A stretch of 36,283 nt of DNA from Haloarculaceae archaeon H-GB1-1 (GTDB taxonomy: Archaea; Halobacteriota; Halobacteria; Halobacteriales; Haloarculaceae): positions 1 to 36,283 of the forward strand of contig JARUKX010000037.1 in assembly GCA_029688825.1 (NCBI GenBank). The letters are read 5' to 3'. Below the pieces are notes generated by a model. The model saw only the letters and a program-made list of their open reading frames with translations, was not told the origin of the DNA and ran no database searches. A program made the translations under genes and the position numbers. Position 1 is the first letter of the stretch, and the number at the start of each line of letters is the position of its first letter. Of this stretch, positions 7,167-16,119 are shown in pieces.

Positions 7167-7867
7167 TGTACGACGCCGTCCACGCTCGGCCGGACGGGGA
7201 CAGCACGGTCGCGCGGCTTGCTGTGACGGCCGCCGAGTACGGCTTCGACGGCATCGTCGTCCGGAACCACGGCGACGCTCTCCCCGACTACGACCCCGAA
7301 CGAATCAGCGACGCCTCCGGCGTCGACGTCGTGGACGGCGTCGAGGTCCGCGCATCTGACCCGACGCGAGCAGCGGGATTCGTGGGCAACCACCGCGACC
7401 GCGCCACCATCGTCGCCGTCCACGGCGGCGACGTGGCGACGAATCGCTTCGCCGTCGAACAGGCGGCCGTCGACGTGCTCGCTCACCCGATGGCCGGCGA
7501 CGGCGACTTCAATCACGTCATGGCGAAGGCAGCCGCGGAGAACGGAGTCCGCGTCGAGTTCTCGCTCCGTGCGGTCCTTCGGTCGGAGGGTGGTCGCCGC
7601 GTCCGCGCGCTCGGCGATCTCAGGAAACTCCGCGAACTCGTCACGGAATACGACGTTCCGTACGTCGTCAGCGCCGACGCGACGAGCCATCACCACCTTC
7701 GTGCGCCGCGTGAGCTTCGAGCACTGGGCGAGGTCATCGGCTTCTCGGCCGAGCAGATCACGGCGGGTCTCCAGGAGTGGGGCCGTCTCGCCGAGCGGAA
7801 CAGGGACCTGCAGTCGGACGAGTTCGTCGAACCGGGCGTCTGGCGCGGCTCTCGACGCGAGGAGTGA
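7166..7867 (+). CDS. rnp3: RNase P protein component 3 (Rpp30 family)
   Basis: 233 residues. Archaeal Rpp30 is a PHP-like TIM-barrel subunit of RNase P, the tRNA 5'-end maturase. Features are the N-terminal YDAVHARPDGDSTVARLA, the strand FDGIVVRNHGD, VDVVDGVEVRASDP, the VDVLAHPMAGDGDFNHVMAK block, VRVEFSLRAVLR, and the VPYVVSADATSHHHLRAPRE region near the end. An ATG at 7166 overlaps the previous stop by one base; a GTG at 7163 is possible but less likely. In many archaea rnp2 (Pop5) and psmA follow; here the next gene is unrelated and on the other strand. Confidence 0.92.
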   Translation: MYDAVHARPDGDSTVARLAVTAAEYGFDGIVVRNHGDALPDYDPERISDASGVDVVDGVEVRASDPTRAAGFVGNHRDRATIVAVHGGDVATNRFAVEQAAVDVLAHPMAGDGDFNHVMAKAAAENGVRVEFSLRAVLRSEGGRRVRALGDLRKLRELVTEYDVPYVVSADATSHHHLRAPRELRALGEVIGFSAEQITAGLQEWGRLAERNRDLQSDEFVEPGVWRGSRREE

Positions 7868-7868
7868 C

Positions 7869-8765
7869 TCAGACGTTCCCGACGGACTGCCGTCGGTAGA
7901 TTCCGTCGAGGGCTTCGCCTGCGTGGGAGACAAGTAGTTCCAGCAGCTCGGCGTCCGCTTCGTCGACGTCGTCCTCGCTGTGACTCACCGAGATGAGGAC
8001 GGCAGCGGTGTCGCCGTCGTCGGTCACGAGCGCGGTCAGCACCTGTTCGACGTTCTCGTCGAGCGACGCGGGCAGTTCGGTCGCGGAGATCTCGGCTTCC
8101 CGCGGCGACTGCCGTCGGGCCGATCGTGCGAGTTTCGCCACGGTCTCGTCGTCGGCACGCGTCCAGGTGCTGCCCACGATCTCGATCTCGTCGTCGACGA
8201 TCTCGACGAACGCGGTCTCGTAGAAGCCGGTCAGCGTCTCGACTGCTTCGATGGAGTAGGCGGCGACCTCCTCGACGACGGACGCCTGGAGGATCGCTCG
8301 CCCGTAGTTGTTCACGTCCGCCGCCTTCTGTGCGAACCGCTCGATTCGGTCGCGTTCGGCCTGCAGCTCTCGGAGTCGGCCGCGACTCTGTGCGTCGTAC
8401 AGCCCGACGAGGACGCCGCTCAGAATTCCGATCGTGATGTTGTCGACGGCCACGTACGAGGCGCGGTTGAGGGTGCCCAGCGTCACTTGCTGGCCGAACA
8501 GCATCAGTGCAGCCACAGAGAGGAAGGCGAGTGCCCCGCCAACACCCCATAAAAGGATGCGCTCCATGTCGCCCTCGTACTCGGGTTCCTGTGAGAGCCA
8601 GTAGCCCGTGTACGCCATCGCGAGCCCAGCAGCCGCGAACGGGACGGCGTCCACCAGCTGGGCGACGAGAACCGTGGTCTGTTGCAGGCCGTGCAGAACC
8701 TGGACGACTGCCAGTACGACGCCCACCGCACCCAGGAGCCCCCCGTAGAGATGCCGCTTGCGCAT
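7869..8765 (-). CDS. Four-span membrane protein with coiled-coil and GAF-like domain
   Basis: 298 residues from the ATG at 8765. Four hydrophobic segments fill the first 120 residues (LLGAVGVVLAVVQVLHGL; VPFAAAGLAMAYTGYWL; ILLWGVGGALAFLSVAALML; ITIGILSGVLVGLYDA). A charged helix follows (RGRLRELQAERDRIERFA), then a region patterned like a GAF domain (FYETAFVEIVDDEIEIVGST, ISATELP, AAVLISVSHSEDD, LLELLVSHAGEALDGIYRR). No histidine kinase, cyclase or HTH output domain follows, so it looks like a sensor without its own output. It is divergent from the pilus ATPase, 141 bases apart, so a role in surface sensing is conceivable but unproven. Confidence 0.8.
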   Translation of the reverse strand: MRKRHLYGGLLGAVGVVLAVVQVLHGLQQTTVLVAQLVDAVPFAAAGLAMAYTGYWLSQEPEYEGDMERILLWGVGGALAFLSVAALMLFGQQVTLGTLNRASYVAVDNITIGILSGVLVGLYDAQSRGRLRELQAERDRIERFAQKAADVNNYGRAILQASVVEEVAAYSIEAVETLTGFYETAFVEIVDDEIEIVGSTWTRADDETVAKLARSARRQSPREAEISATELPASLDENVEQVLTALVTDDGDTAAVLISVSHSEDDVDEADAELLELLVSHAGEALDGIYRRQSVGNV

Positions 8766-8832
8766 GGCTGCTCATGGTCGGCGACCGTTTTTACTGTTTC
8801 TCTGGATTACAAGTCCTGATAACGCCGGTGTG

Positions 8833-8845
8833 TTAATTTATATGC
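8833..8845 (+). promoter_or_regulatory. TATA box of the pilB-pilC operon
   Basis: TTAATTTATATGC is the clearest AT-rich element in the 141-base divergent region. Transcription would start near 8865, leaving about 40 bases of leader before the ATG at 8907, or about 15 if a GTG at 8880 is used. Confidence 0.6.
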
Positions 8846-8906
8846 TTGGCGACGAAAGAACGCCCAACGCCGACCGTACGTGGACGCGGTCGAACACGGG
8901 ACTGCA

Positions 8907-10547
8907 ATGTCACGTCAGGACCAGCCGGAGGGGGCCGGCCCCAGCCCGGCCGACAGGGGGCCGTTCGAGTCGTTCCAGGCGTGGCTCTCTCGGACGGCCG
9001 AGATACTCACCGGGTCGTCGATGGAACTTCCCAACTACGATCCGAACAGGCATTCCCCCATCGTCTCGTTCTCGGGCCTCTCGGGCTGCGAGGAACTCGA
9101 CCGCTACTGGCTCAACGTCCCCTTCGCCTACGTGTCGATAAACCACGATCCGGAGGCCAACGAGAACCTCTACTACGTCGTCGAGCCGTCGCTGGACGAA
9201 CTGGAGCTGGAGCTCCTCGACCGATTGTTCGACGACGTTCGGGACCCGCTGCTCTACCGCGATGACGTGAGCGACGATCCAGAGCAGGCGCTCCGCGACG
9301 AACTCCGCAAGCGCCTCGAAGAGTACGGCGTGAACGTCCCCGACGAGAGCTACTACCGGCTGTTCTACTACCTCTACCGGACGTTCCTCGGATACGGAAA
9401 GCTCGACCCGCTGTTGAACGACCCCCACATCGAGGACATCTCGTGTGACGGGGCCGACCTGCCGATATTCGTCTATCACGACGAGTACACCGACATCGAG
9501 ACGAACGTCAGCTTCGGCGACGAGGAACTGGACAACTTCGTGACCCACCTCGCACAACGGGCCGGTCGGCACATCAGCGTCAGCGACCCGGTCGTGTCGA
9601 CGACGCTCCCCATCGGTGCGCGTGCCGAACTCGCACTCGGCGAGGAGGTGACGCCGCGCGGGTCGGCGTTCACGTTGCGGAAGTACTCCGAGGAACCGTT
9701 TACCCCGATCGACCTGCTGGAGTACGGAACCTTCGACGAGCACATGCTCGCGTATCTCTGGCTGGCCATCGAGAACAACAAGTCGCTCATCTTCGCGGGC
9801 GGGACGGCGGCAGGGAAGACCACGTCGATGAACGCGGTGTCGATGTTCATCCCGCCGCGCTCGAAGGTGTTGACCATCGAGGACACGCGCGAACTGTCGC
9901 TGTACCACGACAACTGGCTGTCGAGCGTCACGCGCGAACGCATGGACGATGCGGACATCACCATGTACGACCTCCTGCGATCCGCGCTTCGCCACCGGCC
10001 GGAGTACATCATCGTCGGCGAGGTCCGAGGCGAGGAGGCCATCACCCTCTTTCAGGCGATGAACACGGGTCACACGACGTTCTCGACGATGCACGCCGAC
10101 TCCGTGCAGACGGTCATCAACCGGCTGGAGAACGAACCCATCAACGTTCCGCGACCGATGGTCCAGTCGCTCGACGTCCTCTGTGTCCAGGTGCTGGCCC
10201 GGTCGCAGGGCCAGCGGGTCCGGCGCGCGAAGTCCCTCGCGGAGATCGAGGGTATCGACGACCGAACCGGTGAACTCAACGTCTCCAAATCGTACTCTTG
10301 GACGGCCAGCGAAGACGTCTTCACCGAGAGCAACAGCGACCTGCTCGACGAGATCCGGACCGAACTGGGCTGGTCGCAATCCGACCTGCTGACCGAACTC
10401 CGCAATCGCAGACGGTTTCTGCTGTACCTGAAAGCCAAGGGCGTCGACGACTACCGGCGATTCACCGCGATGGTCAACAAGTACTACGCCGACCCCAAGG
10501 AGGTGATGGAGATGATCGACGACGACGAAATCGAGGTCTCGGCCTGA
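8907..10547 (+). CDS. pilB: Type IV pilus assembly / secretion ATPase (PilB/TadA, archaeal)
   Basis: 546 residues. A hexameric motor ATPase powering type IV pilus assembly. The archaeal N-terminal domain (to about residue 200) precedes FLGYGKLDPLLNDPHIEDIS, the usual entry into the core. Walker A is IFAGGTAAGKTTSMNAV at about 298-306, the Asp box is VLTIEDTRELSLY, Walker B is YIIVGEVRGEEAITLFQA at about 367, and the His box is TGHTTFSTMHADS. All are intact. A C-terminal tail rich in RRRFLLYLKAKGVDDYRRF resembles haloarchaeal PilB proteins. The start at ATG 8907 is preferred; GTG 8880 would add nine residues. It is followed two bases later by its membrane partner. The haloarchaeal paralogue number is not decidable, and no pilin gene is visible nearby. 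Confidence 0.92.
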   Translation: MSRQDQPEGAGPSPADRGPFESFQAWLSRTAEILTGSSMELPNYDPNRHSPIVSFSGLSGCEELDRYWLNVPFAYVSINHDPEANENLYYVVEPSLDELELELLDRLFDDVRDPLLYRDDVSDDPEQALRDELRKRLEEYGVNVPDESYYRLFYYLYRTFLGYGKLDPLLNDPHIEDISCDGADLPIFVYHDEYTDIETNVSFGDEELDNFVTHLAQRAGRHISVSDPVVSTTLPIGARAELALGEEVTPRGSAFTLRKYSEEPFTPIDLLEYGTFDEHMLAYLWLAIENNKSLIFAGGTAAGKTTSMNAVSMFIPPRSKVLTIEDTRELSLYHDNWLSSVTRERMDDADITMYDLLRSALRHRPEYIIVGEVRGEEAITLFQAMNTGHTTFSTMHADSVQTVINRLENEPINVPRPMVQSLDVLCVQVLARSQGQRVRRAKSLAEIEGIDDRTGELNVSKSYSWTASEDVFTESNSDLLDEIRTELGWSQSDLLTELRNRRRFLLYLKAKGVDDYRRFTAMVNKYYADPKEVMEMIDDDEIEVSA

Positions 10548-10549
10548 CG

Positions 10550-13027
10550 ATGCCGTCACTACTGGGTCTCGTTCCGTTGCTCGTCGCCGTGCTCGTCGTG
10601 GCGATCATCCCCCTCTCGTGGTCGTCGGAATCGCTCGACCGTCGCATCTCGCGCATCTCTCGCTGGCTGTTCGGTCGGTACATCGACAGGGACTCGCCGA
10701 CCCGCCGCCGGATGCTCCGGGCGGCGTACATCGAGACGACGTACCGCAGCTACGCGGCGAAGACGTACTTCTATGCGCTCGTGTTCGCCGTCGCCGGCGG
10801 CATCTTCGGTGTGTACGTCACCGGCGGGCTGATAAGCGTCCTCGGAGCGATCGGCGACGTGCTCGCACAGTTACCGGACCCCATGGGGCCGGCGTTCGAC
10901 GCCGTGTTCGACGACCCCGAACTGGAGACGATGCAGTTGTTCTGGGTCGTCCTCACCGGCGGCGTTCTCGGCGGCGGCGCGTTCGCGGGCGGTACCTACC
11001 TCTATCGCTGGCAGATGCCGAAGAACACGATCGAGGTCCGCCGCCGCGGCATCAACGAGGGGCTTCCCCGAACGACGGCGTTCATCTACGCGCTCGCGAG
11101 AGGTGGGATGGAGATTCCCCAGGCGTTGCGCATCCTCGCACGGAATCGCGAGGTGTACGGGGACTCCGCGGACGAACTCTCCCTCGCCATTCGCGAGATC
11201 GACATGTTCGGGAGCGACGTCATCAGCGCGCTCACGCACGTCTCGGAGCGCTCGCCCAGCGACCAGTTCAAGACGTTCACCGAGAACTTCGCGAGCGTCC
11301 TCGGCAGCGGCCAGAGCGTCACGGACTTCCTCGAAGAGCAGTACGAACGCTACCAGGAGGAGTCCGCCGAGCGGCAAGGCGAGATCCTCGAGCTGCTGGC
11401 GACCATCGCCGAGGGGTACGTCACCGTGCTCGTCGCCGGCGTCCTGTTCCTCATCACGATCCTGCTCGTATTCGGCCTGACGACCGCCGACACGCTCGGC
11501 TTGCTGCAGATGCTCGCGTACGTGTTCATCCCGATGGCCAACGTCGGATTCATGATCTATCTCGACCAGCAGCTCCAGCTGCTGGGCATCGTTCACTCCA
11601 GCGTGACAGGGAACCTGCAGGCACAGCTCTCGACGTCCTGGCGTCCCGAGCCGGCGGCGGCGACCCGATCCGACGGCGGGGTCGAACAGGCCGAGAACCT
11701 CAGCAAACTGGACAGCTACGACGCGATCAGTCGATACAAGAAGATCGTGGGCCAGCCGGCGAAAACCCTCCTGTGGAACCCGCCCACCGTCCTGTACGTA
11801 ACCGTCCCGCTGGCGCTCCTTTGGATCGGACTCCGTGCGCCAGCGGCGTTCGAGACCGATGCCGTCGCGATTCGGCTACTCGACGACGTTCTCGTGCAGG
11901 CAAGCCTGCTCGTCCTCGTCTCGTTCGCCATCACGTGGGAGCTGTACCGTCGGCGGCTCCGACGCATCGAGACCGTAACGCCGGAACTGCTCGACCGACT
12001 GGCGAGCCTGAACGAAGCGGGGATGTCCGTCGTCGAGAGCTTCGACCGCGTTCGCGGGACCGACCTCGGCGTCCTCTCCGAGGAGGTCGAACGCATCTGG
12101 CGGGACGTCTCCCTCGGAGCCAACATCTCCGACGCGCTCAGACGCTTCGGCCTGCGACTTCGGACGGCGTCGATCACGCGAGCGGTGACGCTCATCACCA
12201 ACGCCATGGGGGCGAGCGGGAATCTCGGCCCCGTGCTCCGAATCGCTGCCAGACAGACACAGGCCGACCTGCGATTGCGTCGCCAGCGTCGCCAGCAGAT
12301 GCTCACCTACCTCGTGGTCATCTACATCTCCTTCTTCGTCTTCCTCGTCATCATCGTCTCCGTCCACGAGGTACTCGTCCCCAGCCTGCCGAACAACGTT
12401 CCTGCCCCCTCGAACAGTGCCCAGCTTGGCGTCGGTGCCGGTCAGTTCACCCGTCTCGGAAACGTCGACAAGCCGGCATACACGCTGGTGTTCTTCCACA
12501 CTGCACTTGTACAGGCCATCTGCTCGGGCTTCATCGCCGGTCAACTCGGCGAAGGGACGCTCAAGGACGGTACCAAACACGCGGCCATCATGCTCGGCAT
12601 CGCGTATCTCGCGTTCGTGCTCCTGTCCTCACCGGTCGCCTCGCTGACCTTCGCGGACCAGTCGACCGCCGATCGCACGGTCGTCGTCGAGGACGTGTCA
12701 CTATCTGATGGGGGGTACGTCGTCCTCCGTGCCAACGCCGCCGATGGGCCGATCGTCGGCCACAGCGAGTACCTCGCGCCGGGGACCCACGAGTCGGTCG
12801 AGATCAGCGTCGAGACCAGACTCGGCGACGAGCGACAGCTGTACGCGGTTCCCCACCTCGACACCAACGGCAACGAGCGCTTCGAGTTCACCGACGGCTC
12901 CAGCGTCGATTCGTCGTATCCCTCGAAGATCACGGCCGCGTCCGACCCTGCGACGGTGACCCGATCCGGAACCGAGAGTTCCCTCCAACCGCCGTCGCTG
13001 CTGGCCCGTGCGACGCTCCGGCCGTGA
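10550..13027 (+). CDS. pilC: Type IV pilus platform protein (PilC/FlaJ, duplicated T2SF) with C-terminal DUF7282-like domain
   Basis: 825 residues from the ATG at 10550, two bases after the ATPase stop. It has two copies of the T2SF domain. The first contains INEGLPRTTAFIYALARGGM and SVTDFLEEQYERYQEES; the second contains LLDRLASLNEAGMSVVESF and ANISDALRRFGLRLR. I count about ten membrane spans, the last near AAIMLGIAYLAFVLLSSPVA. After it, residues from about 706 form an extra soluble domain: VVVEDVSLSDGGYVVLRANA, HSEYLAPGTHESVEI and HLDTNGNERFEF. This resembles DUF7282, known from haloarchaeal surface glycoproteins, and would face the outside if the span count is right. A longer in-frame start at 10298 overlaps pilB by 250 bases and is rejected. 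Confidence 0.9.
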   Translation: MPSLLGLVPLLVAVLVVAIIPLSWSSESLDRRISRISRWLFGRYIDRDSPTRRRMLRAAYIETTYRSYAAKTYFYALVFAVAGGIFGVYVTGGLISVLGAIGDVLAQLPDPMGPAFDAVFDDPELETMQLFWVVLTGGVLGGGAFAGGTYLYRWQMPKNTIEVRRRGINEGLPRTTAFIYALARGGMEIPQALRILARNREVYGDSADELSLAIREIDMFGSDVISALTHVSERSPSDQFKTFTENFASVLGSGQSVTDFLEEQYERYQEESAERQGEILELLATIAEGYVTVLVAGVLFLITILLVFGLTTADTLGLLQMLAYVFIPMANVGFMIYLDQQLQLLGIVHSSVTGNLQAQLSTSWRPEPAAATRSDGGVEQAENLSKLDSYDAISRYKKIVGQPAKTLLWNPPTVLYVTVPLALLWIGLRAPAAFETDAVAIRLLDDVLVQASLLVLVSFAITWELYRRRLRRIETVTPELLDRLASLNEAGMSVVESFDRVRGTDLGVLSEEVERIWRDVSLGANISDALRRFGLRLRTASITRAVTLITNAMGASGNLGPVLRIAARQTQADLRLRRQRRQQMLTYLVVIYISFFVFLVIIVSVHEVLVPSLPNNVPAPSNSAQLGVGAGQFTRLGNVDKPAYTLVFFHTALVQAICSGFIAGQLGEGTLKDGTKHAAIMLGIAYLAFVLLSSPVASLTFADQSTADRTVVVEDVSLSDGGYVVLRANAADGPIVGHSEYLAPGTHESVEISVETRLGDERQLYAVPHLDTNGNERFEFTDGSSVDSSYPSKITAASDPATVTRSGTESSLQPPSLLARATLRP

Positions 13028-13066
13028 ACGGACCATTTAGGAGGGGCAGCCACATATCCCGAGTCG

Positions 13067-14728
13067 ATGGAGTTCGCCGAGTTCGCCGCGCGCGCCGAGG
13101 AGATCGAGGCCGAGCCCGCAGACCTCGAAATCGTGGCGCTGGTCAGGGACCTGCTCGCGAGCGCAGACGACGACCTCGAAACGGTCACGCGATTCGTCCA
13201 GGGCCGAGTCTTCCCCGCCCACGATTCGACGACGCTCGACATCGGGCCGTCGCTATGTTACGAGGCTATCGCGAAGGCTGCGGGCAGGAACGTCTCCGCA
13301 GCCGACGTCGAGGACCGACTCGCGGAGTACGGTGAGATAGGCGCTGTCGCCGCGAGCTACGACTTCGGCGGCCAGCAGGGGCTCGCCGCGTTCGGCGGTG
13401 GCGGCCAGTCCGCACTCACCGTCGGCGAAGTCGACGAGACCCTTCAGGACCTCGCCGCTGCGGCCGGGTCCGGCAGCCAGGACAAGAAGCTCGACATCCT
13501 CTTCGGGCTGTTCAACCGCGCCGAGAGCCCCGAGGCACGCTACCTCGCTCGGCTCGTCCTCTCGGAGATGCGCATCGGCGTCGGTGAGGGAACGGTCCGA
13601 GACGCCACCGCCGAGGCGTTCGACGTTCCCGTCGACGCCGTCGCGCGGGCGTTGCAGGTCTCGAACGACTACGGCCACGTCGCCGCCGTCGCCCGTGAGG
13701 AGGGCGAAGGCGGACTGGAAGACATCCACCTCGAAGTCGGCCGGCCCGTCCAGGCGATGCTCGCACAAGCGGGGACCGTCACCGACGCCCTCGACGACTG
13801 GGAGGCGGCCGCCGTCGAGACCAAATTCGACGGGGCGCGGGTGCAGGTCCACTACGACGGCGAGAGCGTCTCGCTGTACTCCCGGAACATGGAGGACGTG
13901 ACCGACCCGCTCCCCGAGATCGTCGCCTTCGTCGAGGACCATCTCTCGGCCCCGGTCATCCTCGACGGCGAGGTCGTCGCCGTCGACGAGGACGGCGACC
14001 CGCTCCCGTTTCAGGAGGTCCTCCGCAGGTTCCGCCGCAAACACGACGTGGCGAAGACCGCCGAGGACGTCGAACTCGAACTCAACGCGTTCGACTGTCT
14101 GCACGCCGACGGCGAGGACCTGCTCGACGCACCTCTCACCGACCGCCACGACCGGCTCGAATCGGTGCTGGAACCGGACGGCACCGCCGCAGTGTCGACG
14201 CTGACCATCTCCGACGACGCCGACGGGATTGCAGCGGTCGAAGCCGACGCACTGGACGCCGGCCACGAGGGCATCATGCTCAAGAACCCCGACGCGGCCT
14301 ACACCCCGGGCGACCGCGGGAAGAACTGGCTCAAGCGCAAGCCCGACGTGGAGACGCTCGACCTCGTCGTCACCGGCGCGGAGTGGGGCGAGGGCCGGCG
14401 CGCGACCTTTCTCGGAACCTTCGAACTCTCGGTCCGAACGTCCGACGGCTACGAGACCATCGGCAAGGTCGCGACCGGCATCACCGACGAGGAACTCGCC
14501 GACCTGACCGACCGGCTCGAACCGCACATCCTGGCCGAGGACGGGACCGACGTGGACATCGACCCCGCCGTCGTTTTCGAGGTCGGGTACGAGGAGATAC
14601 AGACCTCACCGACCTACTCCTCGGGGTACGCGCTCCGCTTCCCCCGATTCCTGAGCGTGCGCGAGGACAAGGCCGTCGACGACGCCGACAGCCTGGAGCG
14701 CGTCGAGCGACTGGTCGACGGGCAGTGA
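13067..14728 (+). CDS. ligA: ATP-dependent DNA ligase
   Basis: 553 residues. Joins nicks and Okazaki fragments using ATP. The N-terminal DNA-binding domain (about 1-220) has the FDFGGQQGLAAF-type region and RLVLSEMRIGVGEGTV. The nucleotidyltransferase core carries motif I ETKFDGARVQVH with the adenylated Lys at about 253, motif III-like LYSRNMEDVTDPLPE, the ILDGEVVAVD block, GHEGIMLKNPDAAYTPG and motif V NWLKRKPDVETLDLVVTGA. The OB-fold region ends with VFEVGYEEIQTSPTYSSGYALRFPRF (split here: VFEVGYEEIQ, then SSGYALRFPRF). An AT-rich element (CATTTAGG) lies about 30 bases before the ATG. It follows pilC by 39 bases but is functionally unrelated. Family assignment is secure. Confidence 0.96.
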   Translation: MEFAEFAARAEEIEAEPADLEIVALVRDLLASADDDLETVTRFVQGRVFPAHDSTTLDIGPSLCYEAIAKAAGRNVSAADVEDRLAEYGEIGAVAASYDFGGQQGLAAFGGGGQSALTVGEVDETLQDLAAAAGSGSQDKKLDILFGLFNRAESPEARYLARLVLSEMRIGVGEGTVRDATAEAFDVPVDAVARALQVSNDYGHVAAVAREEGEGGLEDIHLEVGRPVQAMLAQAGTVTDALDDWEAAAVETKFDGARVQVHYDGESVSLYSRNMEDVTDPLPEIVAFVEDHLSAPVILDGEVVAVDEDGDPLPFQEVLRRFRRKHDVAKTAEDVELELNAFDCLHADGEDLLDAPLTDRHDRLESVLEPDGTAAVSTLTISDDADGIAAVEADALDAGHEGIMLKNPDAAYTPGDRGKNWLKRKPDVETLDLVVTGAEWGEGRRATFLGTFELSVRTSDGYETIGKVATGITDEELADLTDRLEPHILAEDGTDVDIDPAVVFEVGYEEIQTSPTYSSGYALRFPRFLSVREDKAVDDADSLERVERLVDGQ

Positions 14729-15033
14729 GTCGCGGAGGCCCGGGCCGTCGGGCTACGCTGTCCGCTCCTGTCCGTACGCGAGCAGTCCGAAGAAGGTGAT
14801 AGCCGGCATGATCGTGACGTGCATCCAGAGCTATCCCGATTCGCGTCTCCCTCGCAGGTCGACGGACTCTCACAGCGGACAGCAGTTCGAGAGTCAGGAA
14901 GGCGACGCCGAGGATGCGAAGCCGTCTCGACACGCCCGCACAAGCGGCTTCCGACGGGTTCGGTACCGGACCGCACGATGTCGTCTCGGTGAGCCGCTCG
15001 GGAATTCTCCCAGTCGCGACGCCTCGATGGCCG
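14729..15033. other. Gene-poor stretch between ligase and top6A
   Basis: About 305 bases. Apart from the possible frameshifted small membrane protein remnant listed separately, I see no promoter or repeat. Longer minus-strand frames reaching into the ligase are arginine/proline-rich shadows. Confidence 0.6.
14753..14933 (-). pseudogene. Possible frameshifted remnant of a small membrane protein gene
   Basis: The roughly 305 bases between the ligase and top6A hold no intact gene. On the minus strand one frame starts MSRRLRILGVAFLTLELLSAV at 14933, hydrophobic as in a membrane helix, then turns into arginine-rich nonsense. A neighbouring frame, opened at about 14823, reads MHVTIMPAITFFGLLAYGQ and stops at 14753, again a good hydrophobic helix. 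Joined by a frameshift of one base near 14830-14870, they would make a two-span protein of about 60 residues. I see no TATA box 27 bases upstream. Either a decayed gene, a sequencing error or chance. Confidence 0.3.
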
Positions 15034-16119
15034 TCAGATGACGCCCATCTCGGTGAGGCGTTCGGGGAGATACGTATCCGTCACGAAATCCAACCCACGC
15101 GACGCCAGCGCCTGCTGCTCTGCCTTCTTCTCGATATCGAGCTGAAGTTCGATCTGTTCCTCCCAGAAGTCGGTCTGGAAGCGCGGGTCCTCGAGTTCGC
15201 TCTCCAGCGCGTTGATGTCGGAGTCCGCAAGCGGGTCCGTCGGGAGGTCGTACTCGACGATGTCCTCCGGGCGGATGCCGACGTAGTCTGCCTCCGGCGT
15301 CGCGAGGTACTCCGAGAGGTGTGCGCTCTTGATGGAGCCGTAGGCGACGGAGCCGTAGATGCGGTACGACCACGGGTCACCGTCCGTGAAGACCACGACG
15401 GGGAGGTCGAGTTCGTCGTGGAGTCGTTTGGTGATGCGGCGGGTCGCGCGTGCGGGCTGGCCCTTGAGGTGGACGATGATGACGTTGTACTCGGTGTCGA
15501 AGCCGTTCTCGACGAGCCGGTCGCGCATCCCGCCGGTCTCCACGCAGAGGACGAAGTCCGCGTCGTTGTCCAGGAACTCGATGGTGTCTGGATTGTTCGG
15601 AATCTGGTAGCCGCCTTCCCCGACGTCCTCCTGGCAGTGGATGTCCCGTTCGCCGCGACGGGTCTGTTCGCGGAGGAACAGCGGGCCCATCAGGGTCGCG
15701 CCGGACTCCTCCGGCCGCATGTGGAAGTCCTCGCGAGTGACCTCGCTGACGATTTCGAGGTCCTCGACGAGGTCGTTCGACTCGTCCTGGTTCTTGAACT
15801 GGGCGTCCTCGTGGTCCCACGATTCGCTGAGGTAGTACAGCTCACGCAGGGTGGACGAGCGATCCTCGTCGAGCTGCTGGGCGAGGAAGTCGATGGTGTA
15901 GATGGCCTTCAGCAGCTTCTGGGCGCCGCGGACGCTGTTGGCGGTCCGCGAACTGGTGCGGTCGCCGTACACCCAGACGTTCTTGTCCTCGTCGTACTCG
16001 ATGTTGCTCTTCGTCCGGGTCGGCAGTGTCATCCGCGGAATCTGCCCGCCGGCGAACTGGTCGTAGAACTCTGCGGCGAGGTCGATCAGTTGCTCGCGCG
16101 CTTGCTCGTCCGTGCTCAT
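15034..16119 (-). CDS. top6A: DNA topoisomerase VI subunit A (Spo11-like)
   Basis: 361 residues; the DNA-cleaving subunit of topoisomerase VI, which relaxes and decatenates DNA. The 5Y-CAP domain carries the catalytic Tyr in [12 protein letters not shown] (residues 95-96; by analogy with Spo11 the second Tyr). The Toprim domain has [10 protein letters not shown] and the metal-binding [15 protein letters not shown]. The N-terminus has [13 protein letters not shown] and the C-terminus ends in ERLTEMGVI. The start codon overlaps the top6B stop by four bases (ATGA), so the subunits are co-translated. Length matches the family. Confidence 0.97.
   Translation of the reverse strand: MSTDEQAREQLIDLAAEFYDQFAGGQIPRMTLPTRTKSNIEYDEDKNVWVYGDRTSSRTANSVRGAQKLLKAIYTIDFLAQQLDEDRSSTLRELYYLSESWDHEDAQFKNQDESNDLVEDLEIVSEVTREDFHMRPEESGATLMGPLFLREQTRRGERDIHCQEDVGEGGYQIPNNPDTIEFLDNDADFVLCVETGGMRDRLVENGFDTEYNVIIVHLKGQPARATRRITKRLHDELDLPVVVFTDGDPWSYRIYGSVAYGSIKSAHLSEYLATPEADYVGIRPEDIVEYDLPTDPLADSDINALESELEDPRFQTDFWEEQIELQLDIEKKAEQQALASRGLDFVTDTYLPERLTEMGVI

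Noticed and set aside
10298-10549. 84-residue N-terminal extension of PilC
   Set aside because: Lies wholly inside pilB in another frame and is rich in Arg/Gln; the hydrophobic start at 10550 fits the family.
8910-10559. A 549-residue minus-strand frame opposite pilB
   Set aside because: Same antisense-shadow effect; no domain, and the plus-strand gene has every secretion-ATPase motif.
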